35,949 nucleotides of DNA from a virus: the IMG/VR virus record IMGVR_UViG_3300020735_000006, positions 1 through 35,949 of that record. One strand, given 5' to 3'. Made by a program: the position numbers and the translations under genes. Of the stretch, positions 25,595 through 31,774 are shown piece by piece. The notes beneath the pieces are model-generated. The model ran no database searches. It was not told the DNA's origin and saw only the letters and a program-made list of their open reading frames with translations. Each line of letters opens with the position of its first letter. Position 1 is the stretch's first letter.

Positions 25595-25623
25595 GTAAAA
25601 ACAAATCATAAAGAACTTTAAGG

Positions 25624-25654
25624 ACCCTAGGATATAAAAACCCTAGGGTTTTTT
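25624..25654 (+). terminator. Rho-independent terminator
   Basis: ACCCTAGG (25624-25631) pairs with CCTAGGGT (25642-25649), followed by TTTTT. Confidence 0.88.
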
Positions 25655-25671
25655 GTTATTAGGAACAGTAT

Positions 25672-25827
25672 ATGAATGTAAAGAACATTAGAGAGTTTAC
25701 TGGCTTGGTTCTTTCAGCAGAGCAGAAGGTTGAACTGATGGAAGCCAAAGTTAGGCGAGCCGAAGCACATATTAAGAGTTTAGCAGAACAAGCTAAACTA
25801 CTTGAAAAAGCTCGAGCTCGTAGATAA
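25672..25827 (+). CDS. Small coiled-coil protein, 51 aa
   Basis: A short protein starting at ATG 25672 behind TTAGGAACA. After a short N-terminus the sequence is one continuous heptad-like helix (AEQKVELMEAKVRRAEAHIKS and onward) with a basic end RARR. It is probably a dimeric coiled coil; function unknown. It sits between a terminator and the next tRNA. Confidence 0.6.
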   Translation: MNVKNIREFTGLVLSAEQKVELMEAKVRRAEAHIKSLAEQAKLLEKARARR

Positions 25828-25897
25828 GAAGTAAGTGTTAACAGGAAACGAGATCCTATGCTACACTATAAACAAGCATAAATGGGCGGAACTAAGG

Positions 25898-26020
25898 ATG
25901 GAGCACCTCGTGTGGTGTGAAAAATCTAGTTATAGTAAAGTACTTTGGATGACCATCTGGCGAGAGAAGCAGGCCGCATCGACCGCGGCTGACAAGTACA
26001 TAACGCACGAAAAAGTGTAA
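25898..26020 (+). CDS. Doubtful 40-aa ORF overlapping a closed inverted repeat
   Basis: ATG 25898 opens a frame encoding MEHLVWCEKSSYSKVLWMTIW and a basic remainder. GGCGGA lies about 11 bases upstream. A 15-bp perfect inverted repeat (25930-25944 and 26034-26048) encloses most of the frame, so this stretch may be a structured RNA rather than a gene. No family recognised. Confidence 0.25.
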   Translation: MEHLVWCEKSSYSKVLWMTIWREKQAASTAADKYITHEKV

Positions 26021-26048
26021 AATGTATACCCAGAGTACTTTACTATAA
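25930..26048 (+). repeat. 15-bp perfect inverted repeat closing a 119-base segment
   Basis: TTATAGTAAAGTACT at 25930-25944 and its exact complement AGTACTTTACTATAA at 26034-26048, ending 5 bases before tRNA-Tyr. The interior contains a GC-rich GGCCGCATCGACCGCGGCT segment. Confidence 0.7.
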
Positions 26049-26053
26049 ACAAC

Positions 26054-26138
26054 GCACAAGCGGCTAAGTTGGAGAGTGGCGGCTGACTGTAAATCAGTTC
26101 CTTAGGGTGAATAGGTTCGAATCCTATCTTGTGCACCA
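26054..26138 (+). tRNA. tRNA-Tyr(GTA)
   Basis: 85-base class II tRNA. Acceptor GCACAAG/CTTGTGC, anticodon stem CTGA/TCAG, loop CTGTAAA, T-arm ATAGG-TTCGAAT-CCTAT, encoded CCA. Confidence 0.95.
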
Positions 26139-26160
26139 ATTGAAGTATAAGTAAGTATAT

Positions 26161-26234
26161 GCGGGTATGGTGTAATGGTAACCCGAGACCTTGCCAAGGT
26201 TTAGTTGAGAGTTCAATTCTCTCTACCCGCTCCA
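26161..26234 (+). tRNA. tRNA-Gly(GCC)
   Basis: Acceptor GCGGGTA/TACCCGC, discriminator T, loop TTGCCAA, T-arm GAGAG-TTCAATT-CTCTC, encoded CCA. Confidence 0.94.
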
Positions 26235-26250
26235 ACTTTAATAAAATATA

Positions 26251-27108
26251 ATGCCGAGTAGATTACTCTTTGTTGGATGTAACAAAATAATAGATTCAGT
26301 TATTAGTTTACAATTTGACAAATACCTAACACCTAAACCTAGTAAGACTATAATTTACCTAGGATCGCGTGAACATGGGGTACGTAACGATATTGATTTG
26401 CTTGGGTTATACCAACAGTACAACATAGATACCACAAATTTTAGTGTAGTACACGATTTAGATTTATTAGATACATACAAGAATATACGTCTAATTAATT
26501 TATTTCAACCATGGATTTTACAACAACTTTTAAAATTGATGGCAGTTGACACATGCAACGATAATAAAATATTAATTCAAGACAGTGATATTATATTGTT
26601 GAAACCTTATGTTTATTTTGAAAACAATATACCTGTACCATTTAAATTTGAGAATATGTCACACTCTGCAGGATATTACAAATACGTTGAAACATTTACT
26701 GGACAGTTAAGACAAACCGAAGATTGTTTTGTTACAGACTTTATGCCGTTTCGTAAAAGCGACTGGCAATCTCTAAAACAACACATTGAGCAATCATACA
26801 GAACAGATTGGTTAACAGCAATAACAACTCAATTTAAAAAGGATCACCCATATCCAAAAGGTAATATAGCGTTTAGTGAGTATGAATTGTTAGGTAATTG
26901 GTTGTTAATCAATTATCCCGATCTTAAAACAGTACAACAGTATCATTATCCGTTAACAGCAGAACGTACTAGATTTATAAAGAACAAAAATTTTGAGTTA
27001 AGTGATTTTAAAAAAGAATCATTTGACAGTATTGCTATAAAACTATATAATGATGACATAAGACTTAGTCTTGATGATGTAGATTATATAGTAAAGTATT
27101 TTACATGA
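26251..27108 (+). CDS. GT-A-like glycosyltransferase-type protein
   Basis: A 285-aa protein. The central ILIQDSDIILLKP (residues 107-119) is a DxD-type segment at the end of a beta strand, as in GT-A glycosyltransferases, where it holds metal and sugar nucleotide. A later EYELLGNWLLINYPD stretch resembles the acceptor-side helix seen in related capsule or LPS proteins of this type. The substrate is unknown. Its stop codon overlaps the first two bases of tRNA-Trp. Confidence 0.6.
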   Translation: MPSRLLFVGCNKIIDSVISLQFDKYLTPKPSKTIIYLGSREHGVRNDIDLLGLYQQYNIDTTNFSVVHDLDLLDTYKNIRLINLFQPWILQQLLKLMAVDTCNDNKILIQDSDIILLKPYVYFENNIPVPFKFENMSHSAGYYKYVETFTGQLRQTEDCFVTDFMPFRKSDWQSLKQHIEQSYRTDWLTAITTQFKKDHPYPKGNIAFSEYELLGNWLLINYPDLKTVQQYHYPLTAERTRFIKNKNFELSDFKKESFDSIAIKLYNDDIRLSLDDVDYIVKYFT

Positions 27109-27180
27109 GTCTCAAGTGTTACGGTAGCACAGCGGCCTCCAAAGCCTCAGGCCGGGGTTCGACTCCCTGGAGATTCGCCA
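27107..27180 (+). tRNA. tRNA-Trp(CCA)
   Basis: Acceptor GAGTCTC/GAGATTC, discriminator G, loop CTCCAAA, T-loop TTCGACT, encoded CCA. One mismatch in the anticodon stem. The 5' end overlaps the stop of the preceding gene. Confidence 0.9.
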
Positions 27181-27198
27181 GATTAAAAAGGAAATAAA

Positions 27199-27759
27199 AT
27201 GAAATATTTGTATTATGTGTTTTACTTGCCAATGGCATTAGTTGATATATTGTTATCATATGTTATATCGTATCCACTTGCACCACTGTTGCCATTGTTT
27301 GCAACAGAACAAGACGGCCCACTAGATAATGGTGGTCATACAGGATTAGGACCAAGATTACCTAAGTGGCTTAATTGGTTTCAAACGCCCGACAATAGCT
27401 TGTATGGTGATGCCGGATTTATTGCTATTAATGGCCAAAGCTATTTGTCACAAGTTAAATGGTTATGGCGCAATCCGGCATATTCGTTTGCTATGAGTAC
27501 TGTAACAAGTCCTTATACTACAAGTTTTAGTGGAGATCCAACTATCAAGGATAATGATAATGCCCGAGCTGGCTGGTGCGTAGCCCATGTAAATGATTTA
27601 TTTTTACTTAGATTAGTTTTACCAATTGGATTTAGTCGTTGTATCTATTGTAACTTTGGCTGGAACATTATGGCCATTGTAGATCCTAATGTACAACCGA
27701 AGCCAACAACATGGCAAGCAACATTTGTATTCAGTCCTAGATTATCGGGATTTAGGTAA
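27199..27759 (+). CDS. Membrane-anchored unknown phage protein
   Basis: A 186-aa protein with a good AAAAGGAAA ribosome site. Residues about 4-35 (LYYVFYLPMALVDILLSYVI and continuing) form a long hydrophobic segment, likely a signal anchor or transmembrane helix. The remainder is aromatic-rich with conserved-looking WFQTPDNSLYGDAGF and WLWRNPAYSF motifs. It resembles conserved proteins seen in other phages, but I cannot name a function. It lies alone between two tRNAs. Confidence 0.72.
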   Translation: MKYLYYVFYLPMALVDILLSYVISYPLAPLLPLFATEQDGPLDNGGHTGLGPRLPKWLNWFQTPDNSLYGDAGFIAINGQSYLSQVKWLWRNPAYSFAMSTVTSPYTTSFSGDPTIKDNDNARAGWCVAHVNDLFLLRLVLPIGFSRCIYCNFGWNIMAIVDPNVQPKPTTWQATFVFSPRLSGFR

Positions 27760-27769
27760 CAAGTTTTAT

Positions 27770-27843
27770 GCGGGATTAGTTTAGGGGCAAAACAGCAGAT
27801 TTCCAATCTTCGGTCATCGGTTCGATTCCGATATCCCGCTCCA
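27770..27843 (+). tRNA. tRNA-Gly(TCC)
   Basis: Acceptor GCGGGAT/ATCCCGC, discriminator T, loop TTTCCAA, T-arm ATCGG-TTCGATT-CCGAT, encoded CCA. Confidence 0.93.
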
Positions 27844-27866
27844 AGTTTTAAAGTAGTGTATTATGT

Positions 27867-27939
27867 TCCGAGCAAGCAAACACGGTGTAGGCGGCGGACT
27901 GTTAATCCGTTAAGCCTGGTTCGATTCCAGGGCTCGGAG
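27867..27939 (+). tRNA. tRNA-Asn(GTT), CCA not encoded
   Basis: Acceptor TCCGAGC/GCTCGGA, discriminator G, loop CTGTTAA, T-arm CCTGG-TTCGATT-CCAGG. The array's only otherwise normal tRNA without an encoded CCA (CAT follows). Confidence 0.92.
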
Positions 27940-27952
27940 CATAGTACATTAT

Positions 27953-28027
27953 GGGGGTGTAGTGCTAATGGGAACACATCTGGTTTGCAACCAGAAATTG
28001 AGAGTTCGATTCTCTCCATCTCCACCA
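27953..28027 (+). tRNA. tRNA-Ala(TGC)
   Basis: Acceptor GGGGGTG/CATCTCC with G.T pairs, anticodon stem TCTGG/CCAGA, loop TTTGCAA, T-loop TTCGATT, encoded CCA. Confidence 0.93.
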
Positions 28028-28030
28028 TAC

Positions 28031-28105
28031 GGTAATGTAGCATAATGGTAGTGCTCCACCTTCATACGGTGTTCAGTGTAAGTTCGACTCTTACCATTAC
28101 CACCA
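28031..28105 (+). tRNA. tRNA with CAT anticodon (Met or Ile2)
   Basis: Acceptor GGTAATG/CATTACC, discriminator A, loop TTCATAC, T-loop TTCGACT, encoded CCA. Second of three CAT tRNAs. Confidence 0.92.
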
Positions 28106-28117
28106 AATCTTTCCTAT

Positions 28118-28194
28118 TGCGGGAGAGTAAAACGGTTTAAACGTCAGTCTCATAAGCTGAAGACATCAGGTTCGACTCCTGCTTCCCGCAACCA
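28118..28194 (+). tRNA. tRNA with CAT anticodon (Met or Ile2)
   Basis: Acceptor TGCGGGA/TCCCGCA, discriminator A, anticodon stem TCAGT/GCTGA, loop CTCATAA, encoded CCA. Its 3' end resembles initiator tRNA, but positions 1 and 72 can pair (T-A) and the G-C-rich anticodon stem of initiators is missing. Confidence 0.9.
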
Positions 28195-28205
28195 ATTTAA
28201 TACGG

Positions 28206-28248
28206 CCCTCTTCTATCGCTTAACTGGATAGCTTGAGGGTTCTTTTTT
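28206..28248 (+). terminator. Terminator-like hairpin inside the tRNA array
   Basis: CCCTC + CTATC on the left arm pair with GATAG + GAGGG on the right arm, followed by TTCTTTTTT. Internal loops TT/CTT. It directly precedes an abnormal tRNA. Confidence 0.6.
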
Positions 28249-28322
28249 GCCTCGGTAGTTTAAAAGTAGAACACCCTCCTTACAAGTGGAAGACGGCGGA
28301 GCATTACCGCAACGAGGTACCA
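28249..28322 (+). tRNA. Atypical tRNA-Val(TAC)-like gene
   Basis: Acceptor GCCTCGG with 3' ACGAGGT, then ACCA. The loop CTTACAA would give anticodon TAC, but the anticodon stem has mismatches and the T-loop is AGCATTA instead of TTCRANY. It may be degenerate or modified. No other Val tRNA is present. Confidence 0.45.
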
Positions 28323-28329
28323 ACAATTT

Positions 28330-28404
28330 GCCCTATTATCCTTAATGGTAGAGGTCCTGTTTTGTAATCAGGGTGTGGAAGTTCGATTCTTTCATGGGGC
28401 ACCA
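28330..28404 (+). tRNA. tRNA-Thr(TGT)
   Basis: Acceptor GCCCTAT/ATGGGGC, loop TTTGTAA, T-loop TTCGATT, encoded CCA. One mismatch at the base of the anticodon loop. Confidence 0.9.
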
Positions 28405-28504
28405 AGTTTTGAAGAAGCCTGGTTTAAATCCGGCCCGCCGGGAAACGGTTAATAGTCCGTCCTAGCGGTAGATTAATAATTAATAAATCGTCAAATTTAA
28501 CAAT
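28405..28504 (+). other. 100-base gap with tRNA-like fragments
   Basis: Contains CCTGGTTTAAATCCGG (T-arm-like) followed by CCTAGCGGTAG (D-arm-like). A consistent acceptor stem was not found, so no tRNA is called. Confidence 0.3.
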
Positions 28505-28579
28505 CTCAGTGTAGGCAAGTGGTATGTCGCTTGGTTTGGGACCAAGACGTCGAGTGTTCGATTCACTCCACTGAGACCA
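28505..28579 (+). tRNA. tRNA-Pro(TGG)
   Basis: Acceptor CTCAGTG/CACTGAG, discriminator A, anticodon stem CTTGG/CCAAG, loop TTTGGGA, encoded CCA. Confidence 0.94.
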
Positions 28580-28587
28580 CAAACAAT

Positions 28588-28662
28588 AGCCGGTTAGCTC
28601 AGTGGTAGAGCAGCGCCTTGATAAGGCGTTGGCCGCAAGTTCAAATCTTGCACCGGCTACCA
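28588..28662 (+). tRNA. tRNA-Ile(GAT)
   Basis: Acceptor AGCCGGT/ACCGGCT, anticodon stem GCGCC/GGCGT, loop TTGATAA, canonical D-arm AGCTCAGTGGTAGAGC, encoded CCA. Confidence 0.96.
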
Positions 28663-28669
28663 AAACAAT

Positions 28670-28759
28670 AGTGAGTTGGGCGAGAGGCTTATGCCGTTAG
28701 TTTGCTAAACTGATGATCCCTAAAAAGGTCCGTGAGTTCGAATCTCACACTCACTGCCA
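28670..28759 (+). tRNA. tRNA-Ser(GCT)
   Basis: 90-base class II tRNA. Acceptor AGTGAGT/ACTCACT, discriminator G, loop TTGCTAA, T-arm GTGAG-TTCGAAT-CTCAC, encoded CCA. Confidence 0.95.
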
Positions 28760-28765
28760 TACACA

Positions 28766-28840
28766 GGGTCTTTCGTAGAATGGATATTACGCAACGCTAC
28801 GGACGTTGAAATGTGGGTTCGATTCCTGCAGGACCCGCCA
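28766..28840 (+). tRNA. tRNA-Arg(ACG)
   Basis: Acceptor GGGTCTT/AGGACCC, discriminator G, anticodon stem CAACG/CGTTG, loop CTACGGA, encoded CCA. It needs host TadA to convert A34 to inosine. Confidence 0.94.
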
Positions 28841-28863
28841 ATTTAAAATGAAAGGAGAAGGTA

Positions 28864-29268
28864 ATGTCGTATTATGACAAGTTGTGTGAAGTAGACGTAT
28901 TAAAAGGTAAAACATTATCTTCTGTTCATAGAGATGGTGACGAGGAAATCTTGTTTGAAACAGTGGATGGTGACGTCTATCGAATGTTTCACAGCCAAGA
29001 TTGTTGTGAGTCGGTGTATATTGAAAGTATTGTTGGCGATTTACAAGACTTAGTAGGTGAAGAAATCTTAGTAGCTGAAGCAAATGAAAATTTGTTTGAT
29101 ATATTGAAAAATGCAGGTAAAGAAGAAGATGACTGTGATGAATCATACACTTGGACATTCTACAAGTTTGCTACACGTAAAGGTTATGTAGATATTCGTT
29201 GGTATGGATCATCAAATGGTTATTACTCAGAGTCGGTAGACTTTGTAAAAGTACAAGGAGAAGTATAA
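28864..29268 (+). CDS. Conserved small acidic phage protein
   Basis: A 134-aa protein with an AAAGGAGAA ribosome site. The pattern GKTLSSVHRDGDEEILFETVDGDVYRMFHSQDCCESVYIESIVGDLQDLVG belongs to a small-protein family common in phages and plasmids (I recall it as DUF7448-like; not verified). The HSQDCCE segment with His and paired Cys could bind metal. Function unknown. Its stop overlaps the ATG of the next small gene (TAATG). Confidence 0.82.
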   Translation: MSYYDKLCEVDVLKGKTLSSVHRDGDEEILFETVDGDVYRMFHSQDCCESVYIESIVGDLQDLVGEEILVAEANENLFDILKNAGKEEDDCDESYTWTFYKFATRKGYVDIRWYGSSNGYYSESVDFVKVQGEV

Positions 29269-29474
29269 TGAAAGCAAGAAACATATATGCAGTATTAGCC
29301 AGTAAACGGAAGGCGGGCTCGCACCGCAAGAGCAATAAAGCTCTACGTAAATTAACTAAACAGCGGGATCGTAGCTCAAAGGCAGAGCAAGAGGCTTTTA
29401 ACTTCGAGGTTGTCAGTTCAAGTCTGACCGGTCCCACCATATTAAAACATATTTGCAACCACATGGGAGTGTAA
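29268..29474 (+). CDS. Small basic protein whose frame runs through tRNA-Lys
   Basis: The ATG overlaps the stop of the preceding gene. The first 35 residues, MKARNIYAVLASKRKAGSHR followed by KSNKALRKLTKQ, are strongly basic and resemble small phage proteins with an AGxHRKSxKA core. From codon 33 the frame passes through the whole tRNA-Lys and stops inside hairpin unit 8, so the last half of the 68-aa product is encoded by RNA-gene sequence. Either the protein has acquired a foreign tail or a shorter original stop was lost. Confidence 0.5.
   Translation: MKARNIYAVLASKRKAGSHRKSNKALRKLTKQRDRSSKAEQEAFNFEVVSSSLTGPTILKHICNHMGV
29365..29439 (+). tRNA. tRNA-Lys(TTT)
   Basis: Acceptor GGGATCG/CGGTCCC, discriminator A, loop CTTTTAA, T-arm GTCAG-TTCAAGT-CTGAC, encoded CCA. 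Its ACCA is also the first four bases of hairpin unit 8. Confidence 0.93.
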
Positions 29475-29503
29475 AGTCCGTGGGGAGTGTGTTTTAATAT
29501 GGT
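29436..29503 (+). repeat. Hairpin unit 8 (copy inside the tRNA array)
   Basis: Left arm ACCATATTAAAACATA (29436-29451), right arm TGTGTTTTAATATGGT (29488-29503): 16 bp with one G.U. The interior TTTGCAACCACATGGGAGTG is shared with unit 6 at 33611. It starts on the ACCA of tRNA-Lys. Confidence 0.85.
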
Positions 29504-29517
29504 ACAAGACGAACAAA

Positions 29518-29592
29518 GGGGGATGGGCAGGGTACCCGGATTTGCTTTGCAAGCAGATAGCCTGATCGGTTCGAGTCCGATATTCTCCACCA
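29518..29592 (+). tRNA. tRNA-Ala(TGC), second copy with odd D-arm
   Basis: Acceptor GGGGGAT/ATTCTCC, anticodon stem TTTGC/GCAGA, loop TTTGCAA, T-arm ATCGG-TTCGAGT-CCGAT, encoded CCA. The D-arm (GGGCAGGGTACCC) is unlike a normal one. It lies between unit 8 and a lone right arm. Confidence 0.82.
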
Positions 29593-29600
29593 ATTACTTG

Positions 29601-29616
29601 TATGTTTTAATATGGT
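29601..29616 (+). repeat. Lone right arm of the hairpin family
   Basis: TATGTTTTAATATGGT, the exact 16-base complement of the left arm of unit 8. It could pair with that arm to enclose unit 8's right arm and tRNA-Ala. Confidence 0.75.
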
Positions 29617-29632
29617 AGAGCGGCGGAGTAAG

Positions 29633-29640
29633 CATAAATA
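29633..29640 (+). promoter_or_regulatory. Late-promoter-like octamer CATAAATA
   Basis: CATAAATA 16 bases before ATG 29657, with an AAAGGA ribosome site between. Confidence 0.5.
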
Positions 29641-29656
29641 ACTTAAAGGATATATT

Positions 29657-30268
29657 ATGCTTATTTGTAAATTTTGTAATAAAGAATGTAAGTCGCCGAA
29701 CTCCTGGAGAAACCACGAAAGATTGTGCCACTCAAATCCAAACAGACAAATATCAAGTTTCACTTGGTATAATTACGAAAATAAAGTTGCGTGGAACAAA
29801 GGAAAAACAAAAGCAGAATTCCCTTCACTGGCACGACCTAACCAAATTGGGAAAAAGTTTGGATCTGCACTTACTGGGCACACTGAGGAAACTAAGAAAA
29901 AAATTAGTGCTAAGTTATCAATAAACAATAAGGGAGGAAGATCCAAGTGGTACGAAGTTGCTGGACAAAAAGTACAAGGTACTTGGGAAAGAAATGTTGC
30001 CTTAAAGTTTGAAGAGTTGCACATTAAGTGGGAAAAACTTAAAACAAATAGAGATACACTTGAGTATGTAATGGACGGAAAAACTCGATCTTATACTCCA
30101 GATTTTTTTCTCCCTGATAATAATCTTTATTTAGAAATTAAAGGACATTGGTGGGGCAACGATAGAGAAAAAATGGATATTGTATTAAAAACATATCCTG
30201 ATATAAAGATTATCATCGTTGAAAAAGATGATTACGAAAAGATTTTGCGAGGTGAGCTAGTTTGGTAA
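29657..30268 (+). CDS. Putative homing endonuclease (zinc finger, NUMOD-like, PD-(D/E)XK)
   Basis: A 203-aa protein of modular build. It has an N-terminal C2H2-type finger (CKFCNKECKSPNSWRNHERLCH), a NUMOD3-like DNA-binding linker (AWNKGKTK, HTEETKKKIS) and a C-terminal nuclease-like core, YTPDFFLPDNNLYLEIKG, with the PD...ExK residues. This combination is typical of free-standing phage homing endonucleases. It lies within the tRNA array, and its last 22 bases overlap the 5' half of tRNA-Phe, so its insertion point seems to be the tRNA locus. The cut site is unknown. Confidence 0.78.
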   Translation: MLICKFCNKECKSPNSWRNHERLCHSNPNRQISSFTWYNYENKVAWNKGKTKAEFPSLARPNQIGKKFGSALTGHTEETKKKISAKLSINNKGGRSKWYEVAGQKVQGTWERNVALKFEELHIKWEKLKTNRDTLEYVMDGKTRSYTPDFFLPDNNLYLEIKGHWWGNDREKMDIVLKTYPDIKIIIVEKDDYEKILRGELVW

Positions 30269-30325
30269 TTCCAGCGTATGCCTGAAGAGCATAAGAACTA
30301 GGTTCGATTCCTAGACCTCGCACCA
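30247..30325 (+). tRNA. tRNA-Phe(GAA)
   Basis: Acceptor GCGAGGT/ACCTCGC, anticodon stem TATGC/GCATA, loop CTGAAGA, T-arm CTAGG-TTCGATT-CCTAG, encoded CCA. The 5' 22 bases overlap the nuclease gene's end. Confidence 0.93.
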
Positions 30326-30334
30326 AAGTTCTAT

Positions 30335-30408
30335 TGAGGTATAGTGTAATGGTAACACTACGCACTTTGACTGCGTCATTCTAGGTTCAAGTCCTGGTAC
30401 CTCTACCA
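30335..30408 (+). tRNA. tRNA-Gln(TTG)
   Basis: Acceptor TGAGGTA/TACCTCT with an unpaired 1-72 position, as is common for Gln; anticodon stem ACGCA/TGCGT, loop CTTTGAC, encoded CCA. Confidence 0.92.
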
Positions 30409-30409
30409 A

Positions 30410-31540
30410 CTAAGATATTATATCAGTGAAATATTTGACTATCTCTGGAAAAGTTTCTTTCCAGTTTAATTTACGTTTTTTATCATGAAACTCGATATAT
30501 TGAATAAACGCATTAAATTTATCTTTGTCGAACGGTCTCATTCTATTAACTAGCCAGGGATCGTTTGCGTATTTTGTTTTAATTTCTTCCATCAGATTTG
30601 GGGGAATCGACGAGGTGTTAATAATTCCATTTGTATCAAACCCCTGTAAGAATCTTAGGTCATTACTACTCTTGCGCGGGGGGAAAATTGTTTTTTCCCA
30701 TTCCATATATTGATCGTAATAAAAAATGTTCAATGGGTTAATAGCAGAACTAATTTCCAATTTGATGTCTGGGATGTTTAAATTGATAATATATTTAATA
30801 TTATTTTCAACTTGATCCCACTGCAAAGGCCACCGTAAATAATTAAAATGTTCGCCAATGCCATCAATACTGAAACTAATTTGTAAGGTTTTTAATTGTT
30901 TCCATAATTCAATAGTTTCGGCGTCAGGTTTTTGACTACCGTTAGTGACATATCTCACTGATACTTGATCTAATGGTTTAGATTTTTGAATATCTTTAAG
31001 CGTTTGTTTATGGAATTCACTAAGTAGAGGCTCTCCTCCTAAGAATACTACTAAGTTAACATCATTTAATGAAACAAACTTAAATATGTTGTTATATCGA
31101 TTTGTTGCGTTTACATCTGCAATTATATCGATTTGTTTATTAATTACACTTTTGTTTACTGCATTACTAGAACTATATTTTTGCCATGTTGTACTATTAT
31201 AATCGCCACATATTAAACAGGCAGCATTACAATTAGTATCAATTTGAAATTCCAAGGATGTAACTTTGTTGATTTCGAGGACATTAGTGATCCCAACTAT
31301 AGATGGTTTCTTTTCGGCGATTTGTCTGGGTGATATAACATTACGACTTTCTTTTTCTTGGCAAAAATTGCATTCGGGTACCCAATCGTCGATTTGTCCT
31401 AACCAATTTTGATATTCATTGAATTCATCTTGTGTACTACTCATAATATTAAATTTCTTAGTAATCCAACAACACGGTGCATAATCATTGTATTCAACAC
31501 GTGCTTGATTTTTTAGATATAAACAAAAAGGTTTTTTCAT
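30410..31540 (-). CDS. Radical SAM protein
   Basis: A 376-aa protein from the ATG at 31540; a 12-residue longer start at 31576 exists, but a late-promoter octamer lies inside that extension. The iron-sulfur motif is CNAACLIC (C104, C108, C111), followed by FLGGEPLL and the SFSIDG strand of the radical SAM barrel. Two extra Cys groups lie N-terminally (APCCW, then CNFC), which may bind an auxiliary cluster as in twitch/SPASM-type enzymes. Similar proteins occur in other T4-like phages; the substrate is unknown. It is convergent to tRNA-Gln. Confidence 0.88.
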   Translation of the reverse strand: MKKPFCLYLKNQARVEYNDYAPCCWITKKFNIMSSTQDEFNEYQNWLGQIDDWVPECNFCQEKESRNVISPRQIAEKKPSIVGITNVLEINKVTSLEFQIDTNCNAACLICGDYNSTTWQKYSSSNAVNKSVINKQIDIIADVNATNRYNNIFKFVSLNDVNLVVFLGGEPLLSEFHKQTLKDIQKSKPLDQVSVRYVTNGSQKPDAETIELWKQLKTLQISFSIDGIGEHFNYLRWPLQWDQVENNIKYIINLNIPDIKLEISSAINPLNIFYYDQYMEWEKTIFPPRKSSNDLRFLQGFDTNGIINTSSIPPNLMEEIKTKYANDPWLVNRMRPFDKDKFNAFIQYIEFHDKKRKLNWKETFPEIVKYFTDIIS

Positions 31541-31545
31541 GCTAT

Positions 31546-31553
31546 TATTTATA
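31546..31553 (-). promoter_or_regulatory. T4-type late promoter TATAAATA (reverse strand)
   Basis: Exact TATAAATA on the reverse strand, 5 bases before ATG 31540, giving a predicted near-leaderless radical SAM message. Confidence 0.6.
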
Positions 31554-31641
31554 GAAACATTTTGTTGTATAAACAATTAACCGTGTCAACTTAGCTGTAG
31601 CTTAAGGCGTTAATATAGTATGCAAACTACAGGAGACTATT

Positions 31642-31773
31642 ATGTCACCAATGCTACTTCAAGTTAAAGAACTATTAAGTCGTAATTTAGATGCTTTTGA
31701 AATTGCTCACCGCTTACACATCAATATCGATAGTGTAAATTCTGCGATTGAGTTACTAACCCGAATAAATTAA
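31642..31773 (+). CDS. Small helix-turn-helix-like protein, 43 aa
   Basis: ATG 31642 follows a good CAGGAG site 9 bases upstream. The product has VKELLSRNLDAFEIAHRLHI and NIDSVNSAIELL, which read as a minimal helix-turn-helix pair. It may be a small DNA-binding regulator. It ends one base before the next tRNA gene. Too short for firm family assignment. Confidence 0.6.
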   Translation: MSPMLLQVKELLSRNLDAFEIAHRLHINIDSVNSAIELLTRIN

Positions 31774-31774
31774 C

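Noticed and set aside
28118-28194. Initiator tRNA-fMet
   Set aside because: The 3' end is similar, but 1-72 is paired and the three G-C pairs above the anticodon loop are missing.
28405-28504. Permuted tRNA (T-arm-like piece before D-arm-like piece)
   Set aside because: The two candidate acceptor halves do not pair, and no anticodon loop could be assigned.
31541-31576. 12-residue N-terminal extension of the radical SAM protein
   Set aside because: It contains the late-promoter octamer; the internal ATG follows the same octamer spacing as other genes.
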